DNA of 44,193 nt from Clostridiales bacterium (GTDB taxonomy: Bacteria; Bacillota; Clostridia; Christensenellales; UBA3700). Below are positions 1-7,770 of this stretch, piece after piece. Below the pieces are notes generated by a model. The model worked only from the letters and a program-made list of their open reading frames with translations, searched no databases and was not told where the DNA came from. A program made the position numbers and the translations under genes. The stretch spans positions 1 to 44,193 of the forward strand of contig SVHF01000013.1 in NCBI GenBank assembly GCA_015055975.1, given 5' to 3'. Within the stretch, counting starts at the first letter, position 1. Every line of letters begins with the position of its first letter.

Positions 1-101
1 ACTCCGGTTGAATTCCGAAGCCATGCATAATTTTATTTTTTATTTTTTAATCCGTCCACTTGACAGGGACCAGTTCAGGATTCTTGACGGCCTTTGAACT
101 T

Positions 102-1517
102 TTATAGATTATCTACTGGTGCTCCGTGACCTGGGAAGAAAGTATATCCTTTATACTTTTCAATCAAGTATTCTCTACAAGCTTTGCACTCTTTAGCGTT
201 GCTATCTACGCCTGTCATTAAAAATGGAGCCAATTCATTAAACTTCTTTTGTTCTTTTGAAAAGCCTTTAACATTAACAAAGATATCTCCAGAGAATAGT
301 ATCTTTAATTCATCACATACAATAACCGATTCGCCTTTAACATGGCCGCCTCTTCCCTCGTAAACATCGAATTTATATTCACCAAAGTTAAAGCTTCCAA
401 TGAAAGATAATATATCGTCATCTTTCTTATCCCCAACTATTACGCAATTTGAAAGCGTTGGATGTTTATATTGAGAAATAATAGCACTTATAGAACAATA
501 TGGCTCATGTAAAGGATTTTGAGCTCTAAAATCCAAAGCACCTTTTGCTTCAAGGGCAAAGTTGTCATAACAATTCTTACTCATAAATGTTTTGTCTACT
601 AAATCTATAAGACCGGCATGGTCCATATCTGCATGTGTTATTATTGCGCAAGGATTCTTTTGGAATATATTTGGAATAATATGGCTTAAAAGATCGACCA
701 TCTCATCCCTATAGCAAGCAAAGCCTGTATCTACAAGCATGATGTTATCTTTTGATTCCAAAACAAATGTATTACTACCACAAGGTGGCTCTATGCAATA
801 TATAGTAAAATCTTGAGCTACTTCTTTTTTATTAATTATTGGTTTAAAGTTTCTGCCTTTGTTGTCTACAACTTGCTTTGCAAAACGTCTTATGAAATCA
901 AAAGTTTGTAGAACTGGTTTATTTTGCTCATCTAATAGTTGCATCAATCTATTTGCACGAATTAATAATTCGTTCGTTTGCTCTTGATTAAGATTTAGTA
1001 TTGTACGCATCTCATTTGCAAATGTGACATAAAATACTGTGCCATCCAAAAGTCTATCGGTTACTTCGTAATTCAAAATGTTGATTTCGCATATCTTAGA
1101 TATATCTTCAATTAGGTGCGCAATCTCATCTGGGTTATCTATTAAAAGACCCATCTTAAAGTGTTGTATGCCTGTACCATTTTCTTGAGATGATATATAT
1201 GAAATATTAACGTTATATTTATTGATTACTTCTAAAACTGGCTTTACCGCTCCTGGAACATCTTGCAGAGTTAGAACTATCATCAAGATTTGCTTGTTTT
1301 CCTCTTCCTCTTTTAGATATCCACACTCGCTTAGCTTTTTCTCTATTTGTTTATGTTGTGCTTCGGTTGCAGAAACTTCTATAAATAAAGTATGTAAGTC
1401 AACTGCTTTATTGTAGTTGACTCTCGCAATGTTGCCTCCGCATTCAGAAATAAGCTCACTAGCTTTTAGGAATGCGCCAGCTTTATCTGGCATTTTAGTA
1501 ATATAAGTCTTATGCAT
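102..1517 (-). CDS. ACT-domain / metallo-beta-lactamase fusion protein
   Basis: A 471-residue cytoplasmic protein with no signal peptide. Residues 1-75 and about 78-150 look like two ACT (small-ligand, often amino-acid binding) domains: alternating strands and helices with DKAGAFLKASELI and DVPGAVKPVLEVI at the ligand-loop positions. A helical linker follows. About residue 235 to the end is a metallo-beta-lactamase fold with THADMDHAG near residue 294, GGHVKGE, FSGD and FFPGHG as metal ligands in the right order. The first motif is H-x-D-x-D-H, not the usual H-x-H-x-D-H. Flavodiiron proteins have an acidic residue (Glu) at that place, so a di-iron site is possible. The substrate is unknown; a hydrolase or redox enzyme gated by an amino acid is inference. 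The ATG has no Shine-Dalgarno site and lies about 6 nt from the predicted transcript start. Confidence 0.85.
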   Translation of the reverse strand: MHKTYITKMPDKAGAFLKASELISECGGNIARVNYNKAVDLHTLFIEVSATEAQHKQIEKKLSECGYLKEEEENKQILMIVLTLQDVPGAVKPVLEVINKYNVNISYISSQENGTGIQHFKMGLLIDNPDEIAHLIEDISKICEINILNYEVTDRLLDGTVFYVTFANEMRTILNLNQEQTNELLIRANRLMQLLDEQNKPVLQTFDFIRRFAKQVVDNKGRNFKPIINKKEVAQDFTIYCIEPPCGSNTFVLESKDNIMLVDTGFACYRDEMVDLLSHIIPNIFQKNPCAIITHADMDHAGLIDLVDKTFMSKNCYDNFALEAKGALDFRAQNPLHEPYCSISAIISQYKHPTLSNCVIVGDKKDDDILSFIGSFNFGEYKFDVYEGRGGHVKGESVIVCDELKILFSGDIFVNVKGFSKEQKKFNELAPFLMTGVDSNAKECKACREYLIEKYKGYTFFPGHGAPVDNL

Positions 1518-1529
1518 AATATTGATATT

Positions 1530-1557
1530 ATTATACCTATTATTAGATTATTTGCAA
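1530..1557 (-). promoter_or_regulatory. Sigma-A type promoter of the ACT-MBL gene
   Basis: On the minus strand TTGCAA (1557-1552), 16 nt, then TATAAT (1535-1530). The predicted transcript start is near 1523, leaving a leader of only about 6 nt with no Shine-Dalgarno sequence. Confidence 0.6.
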
Positions 1558-1561
1558 TATA

Positions 1562-3853
1562 TTATTTTTGAAACTTAATTATGCCCTTCTTCCTCAACAA
1601 AATAATAACTGCCCCTGCAATAAATCCTAGAACGAACAATCCACCAACAACACTTATTGCAATAACGGCATTTTGAGTTAGATATAACTTTGTATATTCA
1701 GTAACATTTTGTTCCATATTATTAGGCAATTCTGGCAATTGATATAAATTGCTTCCATCATTATTGCCATATGCAATTCTTACAATATTTATACTATATC
1801 CATCTATCTCTGTAGATACGTTTGAACCATTTATAGAACAGTCCTTTTGATAAGGAATAACAGTTGTAACCCCTGGCTCGTTGCATGCAGCTTTTGACTT
1901 ATTTGACATATATTGCATGTTTGCAACATTAACTGTGCCAAATCCATCTACATTTAGATTGATTTGAATCTTTTGATCCGTTGAGTTTACTATCTTGAAG
2001 TAGATCGCTTCTTCATCTTGATTAATTGTAGTTACGCTATAGCATCCGCTATTTTTTGCATCGACATTTATAACTTGATTACCAACATTATTTGCAAATA
2101 GCATTTGGTTAAAGTAATTAGGTGTCAAAACAATGTTTTGAGAATCAAACCAAATTAAATTAATTTTCCAAGTTTGAGCATTTATCTTTGCAAATGTTGG
2201 CGCATAAGCTGCCATCTTTACGATGTCGCCATTTCTTTCAAAGCCACACATATATCCAGCTTCTTCAATAGCTGCCCAAATGTTATTTTTAGTTATATAT
2301 CTTCCAAACATTTCACACCAAGTTGCATATTCGCCTACAAATACTTCTCTTGTTCTTGGATATGAATCATAATAATCATTATTCTTAAACATTTGATTGT
2401 GTTCCATATAATAATGCTCATCAGTTAAAGTATCTGAATAATTTGCATCTATCATAGCCCAATCATCATCTTTTTCTTGAGCATCAAACCATGGGCCTGC
2501 TGAAGATATAATCTTAATTTCCGGATGCTTTTCTTTTAGAACCTTATAAATTGCATCAAAGTTTCTCCAATACAATTCTCCCCAGTTTTCATTACCGATA
2601 CCAATATATTGTAAATTGAATGGTTCGCTATGGCCATTTTGTGCTCTCTTTGCGCCCCATGTTGTTGACGTATCTCCGTTTGCATATTCAATTAAGTCCA
2701 ATATATCTTGAACATATGCATCAAATTCGGCTGTTCCTGGAGTTAAAGCAAATTGTCTAACATAATTAGTCCATTCTTCTTCGCTCATTTTCCCTGCTTT
2801 ATATTGCTTATCCCAATATCTATATCCCTTTCCGTTAACTTTCATTTGGAATTGGCATACCATTCCCGCATTCAATATTGGTAAAGCCTTTGCATTCAAA
2901 TTCTCACACAATTGGAAATATTCATGATATCCCATAGAATTTGTATTATCGTATGTTAATCCGCCTTCATCGTCGTTCCAAATATTTGAATAATGTTTAC
3001 GTGAAGATAATGGCCCTACTGTTTCTTTCCAATCATAAAGTTCTTCAAGAGATGTTCCTTCTGCTAAGCATCCTCCTGGGAAACGAATAAATGAAGGATT
3101 CAATTCTTTTAATGCGTTATACAAATCTTGGCGCAATGAAACATATTTCCATTTTGGATCATCAAAGCCATAGCTATCTTTTGGAATAAGTTCAAATGCA
3201 TCAAATAAAAGTGTTCCCTCGCCATTTAGATAAATACCAAGTCCACCATCTTCTGTGGCTTTTGAAGTTAGTGTTACTTCAACTAATTCCCAATCGCTAT
3301 CCATGCTTGGAAGTGTTATTGAAACTTGTTCATTGTTATTTTCTGATTTTAGATAAACGGATGCTGTGCCTTGATAGTCTATATTTTTAATGTAGCAAGC
3401 AAATTTATATTCAACATCTTTTTTAAATCCCATATCTGGAATATCTGAAAGACCCTTTTCATATTGTCTTGTTAAATATTTGTAATATTCTACGTAGCCT
3501 TTATTTGAAAGAGTTCCTTCCCCGCTTGCTGTAATTTTTAAATAACAAGGGTTATTTTCATTCATAGAATAAGTGTTGTCTATAGCATAGTCAACGCCGC
3601 TTATTTCCCAATTTGTAAGTGGGCTTGCTTTATAATCAAACGAAGTGTTTGCAATAAGATTTGAAACTAATCCTCCATCGCATCCATAAGATATATCTTC
3701 AATGAATAATCCATATAAATCTTCTGAAATTGAAACTCCAATATTATCCTTTGAAATAGTTATGTTCATATTGGTGTTTGTGCATCCTGAAAATGCAAAT
3801 AAGCTTATTGATATAGTTAATAATATTAGGATTAAAACTAGAACCTTCTTCAT
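1562..3853 (-). CDS. Surface-anchored alpha-L-arabinofuranosidase (GH51-like)
   Basis: A 763-residue secreted enzyme expected to release arabinose from plant arabinoxylan or arabinan. The N-terminus has a hydrophobic stretch ending in FSGC (Cys24), a plausible lipobox. Residues 35-60 carry the family signature ISEDLYGLFIEDISY. About 65-225 resembles a CBM4/9-like beta-sandwich. The TIM barrel follows, with RFPGGCLAEG near residue 265, the acid/base Glu in GIGNENWGELYW near 420 and the nucleophile Glu in VFVGEYATW near 507. A C-terminal transmembrane helix (about 728-752) ends in LLRKKG. A lipobox plus a C-terminal membrane anchor is unusual; one of the two may not be used. The start is supported by GAGGA 5 nt upstream of the ATG and a consensus promoter. 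It stands alone, without transporter or regulator neighbours. Confidence 0.9.
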   Translation of the reverse strand: MKKVLVLILILLTISISLFAFSGCTNTNMNITISKDNIGVSISEDLYGLFIEDISYGCDGGLVSNLIANTSFDYKASPLTNWEISGVDYAIDNTYSMNENNPCYLKITASGEGTLSNKGYVEYYKYLTRQYEKGLSDIPDMGFKKDVEYKFACYIKNIDYQGTASVYLKSENNNEQVSITLPSMDSDWELVEVTLTSKATEDGGLGIYLNGEGTLLFDAFELIPKDSYGFDDPKWKYVSLRQDLYNALKELNPSFIRFPGGCLAEGTSLEELYDWKETVGPLSSRKHYSNIWNDDEGGLTYDNTNSMGYHEYFQLCENLNAKALPILNAGMVCQFQMKVNGKGYRYWDKQYKAGKMSEEEWTNYVRQFALTPGTAEFDAYVQDILDLIEYANGDTSTTWGAKRAQNGHSEPFNLQYIGIGNENWGELYWRNFDAIYKVLKEKHPEIKIISSAGPWFDAQEKDDDWAMIDANYSDTLTDEHYYMEHNQMFKNNDYYDSYPRTREVFVGEYATWCEMFGRYITKNNIWAAIEEAGYMCGFERNGDIVKMAAYAPTFAKINAQTWKINLIWFDSQNIVLTPNYFNQMLFANNVGNQVINVDAKNSGCYSVTTINQDEEAIYFKIVNSTDQKIQINLNVDGFGTVNVANMQYMSNKSKAACNEPGVTTVIPYQKDCSINGSNVSTEIDGYSINIVRIAYGNNDGSNLYQLPELPNNMEQNVTEYTKLYLTQNAVIAISVVGGLFVLGFIAGAVIILLRKKGIIKFQK

Positions 3854-3873
3854 AATTCCTCGCTATTAATATA

Positions 3874-3902
3874 ATTATATTAAACGCGTGGAGTTATATC
3901 AA
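3874..3902 (-). promoter_or_regulatory. Promoter of the arabinofuranosidase gene
   Basis: On the minus strand TTGATA (3902-3897), a 17-nt spacer, then TATAAT (3879-3874). It lies between the rpsT terminator and the GH51 start, so the gene is its own transcription unit. Confidence 0.7.
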
Positions 3903-3906
3903 GAAT

Positions 3907-3940
3907 TAAAAATTGCCCATCTATTTTCATAGACAGGCAA
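3907..3940 (-). terminator. Terminator after rpsT
   Basis: On the minus strand an imperfect hairpin, TGCC-GTCTAT / ATAGA-GGGCA with an AAA loop (3940-3913), followed by ATTTTTAA. It sits about 20 nt after the rpsT stop codon. Confidence 0.7.
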
Positions 3941-3960
3941 AATATTAACATTAATTATTT

Positions 3961-4227
3961 TTAGGCTTTAATAGCGTTTAATTGCTTTGTAAGTCTAGAA
4001 ATCTTTCTGCTAGCTGTGTTGTCCTTGTAGATACCATCATGTCTAGCGATATCAATAATAGAAATAGTTTCTGTTAATAACTTTTCTGCTGTAGCAACAT
4101 CCTTTGCTTCAATAGCAGCTTCATATTTCTTAATAGCATTACGAACCTTAGATCTCTTTGCTACATTGATTACATGAGCCTTTTCGTTTGTTATAACTCT
4201 TTTCTTTTGAGACTTAATATTTGGCAT
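3961..4227 (-). CDS. rpsT: Ribosomal protein S20
   Basis: An 88-residue, Lys/Arg-rich helical protein that binds the 5' domain of 16S rRNA early in small-subunit assembly. The N-terminus MPNIKSQKKRVITNEK and the central NAIKKYEAAIEAKDV segment are typical of S20, and the length is the family norm. The start has GGAGGAAG 5 nt upstream. It is monocistronic, with its own consensus promoter and terminator, as is common for rpsT. Confidence 0.96.
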   Translation of the reverse strand: MPNIKSQKKRVITNEKAHVINVAKRSKVRNAIKKYEAAIEAKDVATAEKLLTETISIIDIARHDGIYKDNTASRKISRLTKQLNAIKA

Positions 4228-4272
4228 ATTCTTCCTCCAAATTTATTAGTGTTTTTGCATTTTTGCTAGATA

Positions 4273-4301
4273 AATATATCATAATAAAAATTATTATGCA
4301 A
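4273..4301 (-). promoter_or_regulatory. Promoter of rpsT
   Basis: On the minus strand TTGCAT (4301-4296), 17 nt, then TATATT (4278-4273), giving a leader of about 40 nt before the ATG at 4227. Confidence 0.6.
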
Positions 4302-4354
4302 GGATTTTAATCCACTATTTTTAGGTTTGAGAGCTTAAGTTTATCCTATTTTCT

Positions 4355-4771
4355 CTAATAATCTATTTCTTTTAAAAGTTCGCTCGGTTGCATTACCTTT
4401 ATAGATGCTTTTGAATAATCTTTTACGTTTCTTGTTACGATACAATCCATACCTTCTCTTTTTGCGGTTTCTATCATAACTGCATCCTCATAATCGCTTA
4501 CTTCTGATAGCAAGGCTAACTTACAATCGGCAGCGCATGTATCAAGCACGATTAATAGATTAATTAGCTTCTGAACAATCTCCCTTGTTTTTTCATTGTC
4601 ATGAAAATGACGATGTATTATGTAATATACATCCGTAACGCTTTTAGCTGTTATATAACCATTAATCTTGTTAACAGCGGCGCATTCTAACAATTCCATT
4701 GCGTCATTTGCAAATGGCTCTCTATTTTGCATTGCGTCTATAATTACACAAGTATCTAGCAAAACATTCAT
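4355..4771 (-). CDS. PIN-domain ribonuclease toxin (VapC-like)
   Basis: A 138-residue PIN-domain protein, expected to be a metal-dependent RNase that cleaves RNA when its antitoxin is removed. The first acidic residue is in MNVLLDTCVIIDAM (Asp6). Further acidic residues are in SDYEDAVMIETAKREG near residues 92-97, and the end has IVTRNVKDY near 115, the usual PIN layout. Its start overlaps the antitoxin stop in ATGA (4771-4768), so the pair is translationally coupled. PIN toxins more often pair with AbrB- or RHH-type antitoxins, but Phd/YefM-type partners are also known. No terminator was obvious after it. Confidence 0.88.
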   Translation of the reverse strand: MNVLLDTCVIIDAMQNREPFANDAMELLECAAVNKINGYITAKSVTDVYYIIHRHFHDNEKTREIVQKLINLLIVLDTCAADCKLALLSEVSDYEDAVMIETAKREGMDCIVTRNVKDYSKASIKVMQPSELLKEIDY

Positions 4772-4983
4772 ATTCTACTTAATCTCTCCTCTCTTGCTTC
4801 ATCTACTGTAATGTCAGAAGGCAAAATTCCAAACAAAGATCTCGCATCATCGATTCGTTCTTGGAATGGACTTGTTAATTTCGCAATTACCTTCCCATTT
4901 TTTGTGATATAGACATCCTCTGTGGCAGATAATATCAAGTACTTAGCAAGATTCTGTTTTAACTCTGTTGCAGTGATTGACAT
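4768..4983 (-). CDS. Phd/YefM-like antitoxin
   Basis: A 71-residue protein. The N-terminal half, MSITATELKQNLAKYL then DVYITKNGKVIAKLT, is the DNA-binding Phd/YefM fold. The acidic C-terminus (ITVDEAREERLSRI) is the likely toxin-neutralising tail. I use the ATG at 4983, not the GTG at 4989, because AGGAGG lies 7 nt from the ATG but only 1 nt from the GTG. It is followed directly by the PIN toxin. The promoter carries three spaced repeats that probably mediate autoregulation by the antitoxin or the complex. Confidence 0.85.
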   Translation of the reverse strand: MSITATELKQNLAKYLILSATEDVYITKNGKVIAKLTSPFQERIDDARSLFGILPSDITVDEAREERLSRI

Positions 4984-5008
4984 ATTCACACCTCCTCTCC
5001 CTACTTCA

Positions 5009-5036
5009 ATTATATATTATTGTACGATTATGTCAA
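5009..5036 (-). promoter_or_regulatory. Promoter of the toxin-antitoxin operon
   Basis: On the minus strand TTGACA (5036-5031), 16 nt, then TATAAT (5014-5009). The spacer contains one of three TTGTAC-type repeats, so a bound regulator would block polymerase. Confidence 0.75.
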
Positions 5037-5075
5037 CTATTTTGTACAATTTATTTTATGATTTTGTACGATTAT
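5020..5075. repeat. Three operator iterons at the toxin-antitoxin promoter
   Basis: Plus-strand repeats TTGTACGATTAT (5020-5031), TTGTACAAT (5042-5050) and TTGTACGATTAT (5064-5075). The starts are spaced exactly 22 bp, about two helical turns, so all face the same side of the DNA. The first lies between -35 and -10 of the antitoxin promoter. The core TTGTACAA is itself palindromic in the middle copy. Probable cooperative autoregulatory sites. Confidence 0.7.
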
Positions 5076-5125
5076 CTGCAAAAAAATATGCTGTCGCCAG
5101 CACATTTTCTATTCTTCATTAAATG

Positions 5126-5965
5126 TTATCTCCAATAAATGCTACCGTCTTTAGATAGAACGCCCCACTTGCCATCTTGTTTAATCATTGCCTTGCCATC
5201 TTTGAATGGAGTTGCCTTTTCATAAACAGGTTCGAAGACGTATTTTCCTTCATAATCTATATATCCAGTTTTATCGTCTTTTGTTACACAAGCAAGCCCC
5301 TCTGAGAAGCTATTTGCACAATCATAGATAAAATCTATAACTTGGTTGCCTTCTTTGTCGATGAATCCCAATTTGCTTCCTTTCTCAACACAAGCATAAC
5401 CTTCTGAAAATTGGAATGCTTCATCATATGCTGGTTGAATAACAACAGCGCCTTTTTGGTTCTTGTAGCCCCATTTTCCATTTCTACAGAACTTAAAGAT
5501 TTCCAACTTTTCTTGAGGTGGTTCTTCCCATTTGAACTCTTCTCTTTCTCTTTCGCCTTCCAAGAATTTTACAAGTTCGTGATCATCAAAAATGCTGAAC
5601 TTTAATTTTGTCTTTTGCTCCTTTGTATCTTGTGGCTTTTGATTATTATTCTTTTGAGGATTTTGGTTTTGTTGAGGTTGTTGATTTGTATCCTCTGGTC
5701 TAAATTGCAAATTAAATTCTTTTAATTTGGCTGCGATTTCTATACAGTTTTTCTTGCCAATATTTTGAATTCTATACATCTTTGATGCTTGGATAACACA
5801 AAGATCTTTGCAAATATTAACTCCGCCCTTTTTTAGAGCGTCATAAGTCTTTTGAGATAGGTTCAAATCTTCAATTGGACGTGCCAAATCTTCTGGTCTA
5901 CCTTTTGGAGTATAGCCTTCTTGAAAATTTCTATTGTTTTTCTTCTTGTTTTTAAACTTTCCCAT
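5126..5965 (-). CDS. RNA-polymerase-alpha-CTD-like domain fused to WG repeats
   Basis: A protein of about 279 residues in three parts. It starts with a very basic tail (MGKFKNKKKNNR). Residues of about 25-85 closely resemble the RNA polymerase alpha C-terminal domain: PIEDLNLSQKTYDALKKGGV, then the helix-hairpin-helix RIQNIGKKNC; compare SIDELELTVRPYNCLKRA and KVKNLGKRSV in this window's RpoA. A Gln/Asn-rich linker follows, then from about residue 155 at least three WG repeats (GKWGYKNQKG, GFIDKEGNQV, GYIDYEGKYV, GKWGVLSKDG). The function is unknown; nucleic-acid binding by the first domain and protein interaction by the repeats are inference. The start is uncertain (ATGs at 5983, 5971 and 5965): none has a Shine-Dalgarno site, and the predicted transcript start is near 5967. 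It is divergent from the unknown membrane-protein operon. Confidence 0.8.
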   Translation of the reverse strand: MGKFKNKKKNNRNFQEGYTPKGRPEDLARPIEDLNLSQKTYDALKKGGVNICKDLCVIQASKMYRIQNIGKKNCIEIAAKLKEFNLQFRPEDTNQQPQQNQNPQKNNNQKPQDTKEQKTKLKFSIFDDHELVKFLEGEREREEFKWEEPPQEKLEIFKFCRNGKWGYKNQKGAVVIQPAYDEAFQFSEGYACVEKGSKLGFIDKEGNQVIDFIYDCANSFSEGLACVTKDDKTGYIDYEGKYVFEPVYEKATPFKDGKAMIKQDGKWGVLSKDGSIYWR

Positions 5966-5973
5966 ACGCATGT

Positions 5974-6002
5974 ATTTTAGCATAATATAGTAGTTTCTTC
6001 AA
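5974..6002 (-). promoter_or_regulatory. Promoter of the alpha-CTD/WG gene, probably giving a leaderless mRNA
   Basis: On the minus strand TTGAAG (6002-5997), 17 nt, then TAAAAT (5979-5974) with an extended TGC just before it. The predicted start is near 5967, 2 nt from the ATG at 5965. It is back to back with the plus-strand promoter, with 10 bp between the two -35 boxes. Confidence 0.55.
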
Positions 6003-6012
6003 TGCAAAATGG

Positions 6013-6040
6013 TTGAAAAACTCGCGCGTGTTGTTATATT
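6013..6040 (+). promoter_or_regulatory. Promoter of the unknown membrane-protein operon, leaderless
   Basis: TTGAAA (6013-6018), 16 nt, TATATT (6035-6040). The predicted transcript start is 6047-6049 and the ATG is at 6049. A longer in-frame reading from the TTG at 6013 would lie on the -35 box and is therefore rejected. Confidence 0.6.
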
Positions 6041-6048
6041 ATAAAAAT

Positions 6049-7770
6049 ATGTTAAAGGGATTCAATACAAAATCATATATTGTTATTTTGTTAGTGGCAT
6101 TTATCGTTCTTGCTGCTATTCTTGCCATCCCTACAACTCAAGTTCATGCTGAAAATACATCGGTTGTAATAAGTTTAAATGCCGCATCTAAATTTGATGC
6201 ATATGCAGATGTTTTTGCTTACACATATGGAACAACTCTATATGTTGTTAAGGATAATAAAATTTATCCTTATACTAATGCTTTTGTCGGAGATTGCTTA
6301 TCTGTTGAAATTAACAATAGCAACATCTTAGTTCTATCTAAAAATGGCACAGCAACTCAACTTTATTATTTCAGCTATGATATAAACGGAATTAAATCTG
6401 AGCAATCAAAGCTTGGGACTGTTGATATGAACATTGCATCACTATTTTCTGATGATGCAGGAAAGTTCTATTTATATTGCACTCAAACTGGTACAACTTA
6501 CTTTGTTATGATATTCGAAGAAAACAAAGCTACTTCACTATTTGTTCAAGATGGTATTATCTCTTCTCACGATGCAGCCCTATCTTCTTATCAACGTTAT
6601 ACTGACACAAAGAAACTATATGCTATAAAAAACGGCAAAGTTTATGTTGGTAGCGGATACAATTTAGGTATTGCTAGTTGGGATGAAATATCTTCAATTC
6701 AAGATGCTTCAAGTATAGCAATCGCAAATAACGAAATATTTGTTAACGCAAATAAAGGTATTTATAAATTAGATCCAACAACTAGCGTTGCAACAAGACT
6801 TGGAAAAGATGCAGAAGGGACTGGCGAAATAGCCTTTGCACGAATCGGAACACTAGATTACTTATTCGTTTGCGAAAATAATGCCATTATTCAATATAGC
6901 TATAATGGTACATCATGTGAATATTATAACAAGTTCAACGACAACGAATATGTACATCCAACAGCTTTCAATTTAGTATACGTTGCTAAAGCAGCTGAAA
7001 TTGCCAACTTGTACTCTTCACCAAGAAATATGCAAGTTACATCAACACTTAATTTAAATGAATATTTCTTAGTTTTAACTTCTATCGTTTCAGAAGAAAG
7101 TGGTAGTTATTACTATGTTGTAAAACAAGATGGCACAAAAGGATACATCAAATCTTCTACATCATTTAGCCAAATCAATCCAAATTCAGATGTTTCAACT
7201 CTAAAGATTGGTTTATATGCTCAAGCTCTATTCCCAAATGTTAGCATCTATAAATATCCATATTCGGGAGCTGAAGTTTTAGCAGATATAACAATTTATG
7301 ATGAACTTGTTGTTATAAACAACGTGGCTCAAGATGGAGATGCCCAAGTTTGGAATTATTATAAAGTTTCTTATGTTCAAAATGGTGAAATATTAACTGG
7401 TTATGTAAAAGTAACTGAAGTATCTCCATACACATCTTTAAAGGCTCCATCGGTTCTTAGCACAGTTAAGATTTCATCAGGATCAATTGGCGCTGTTGTT
7501 TATCTATATGCACTACCATCTGAAGATAGCGCACAAGTAGCCGCATTAACTGATGGTGAAGAATTAGATTTAGCAGAAGAATATAACAAAGATTCAACTT
7601 GGACAAAAGTCGTATATAAAGATATGTATGCATATGTGCTTACATCTCAAATCTCAAAGAAAGGATTAACAGCAGTTCAAATTACTTTGATTGTTGTATC
7701 AGCAGTTGTAGTTGCTGCATCTGTTGTTATGATTATTATTTTAAGAAAGAAGAGAAAAATAGGATTTTAA
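6049..7770 (+). CDS. Secreted single-pass membrane protein with SH3-like repeats, function unknown
   Basis: A protein of about 573 residues that I do not recognise. Residues 9-27 are hydrophobic and followed by TTQVHA-EN, a good signal-peptidase site after Ala34. The next 270 residues are beta-rich with short repeating strands (YVVKDNKIYPY, KLYAIKNGKVYVG, FVNANKGIYKL), suggestive of a beta-propeller. Two or three SH3-like segments follow (ANLYSSPRNMQV, VSIYKYPYSGAEV, VYLYALPSEDSAQV), a family that often binds cell wall. A C-terminal helix (about 540-562) ends in IIILRKKRKIGF, leaving the bulk outside the cell. There is no Shine-Dalgarno site; the ATG lies at the predicted transcript start. 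The next gene overlaps it in TAATG. A cell-envelope role is inference. Confidence 0.75.
   Translation: MLKGFNTKSYIVILLVAFIVLAAILAIPTTQVHAENTSVVISLNAASKFDAYADVFAYTYGTTLYVVKDNKIYPYTNAFVGDCLSVEINNSNILVLSKNGTATQLYYFSYDINGIKSEQSKLGTVDMNIASLFSDDAGKFYLYCTQTGTTYFVMIFEENKATSLFVQDGIISSHDAALSSYQRYTDTKKLYAIKNGKVYVGSGYNLGIASWDEISSIQDASSIAIANNEIFVNANKGIYKLDPTTSVATRLGKDAEGTGEIAFARIGTLDYLFVCENNAIIQYSYNGTSCEYYNKFNDNEYVHPTAFNLVYVAKAAEIANLYSSPRNMQVTSTLNLNEYFLVLTSIVSEESGSYYYVVKQDGTKGYIKSSTSFSQINPNSDVSTLKIGLYAQALFPNVSIYKYPYSGAEVLADITIYDELVVINNVAQDGDAQVWNYYKVSYVQNGEILTGYVKVTEVSPYTSLKAPSVLSTVKISSGSIGAVVYLYALPSEDSAQVAALTDGEELDLAEEYNKDSTWTKVVYKDMYAYVLTSQISKKGLTAVQITLIVVSAVVVAASVVMIIILRKKRKIGF

Noticed and set aside
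1..101. Possible 3' end of a tRNA-like RNA on the plus strand (CCGG-TTGAATT-CCG near 4-17) or a partial minus-strand ORF starting MASEFNRS; unusually GC-rich stretch at 54-92.
   Set aside because: The T-loop lacks the TTC core, no CCA or acceptor stem is visible, and the minus-strand ATG has no ribosome site. The window edge removes the rest, so nothing can be supported.
4990..5125. The toxin-antitoxin repeats as a CRISPR fragment or plasmid origin.
   Set aside because: Only three short copies, tightly tied to the antitoxin promoter; no Rep or Cas gene nearby.
6013..6048. Longer start (TTG at 6013) for the SH3-like membrane protein.
   Set aside because: The TTG lies on the -35 box of the promoter that fits the gene, and the shorter start gives a clean signal peptide.
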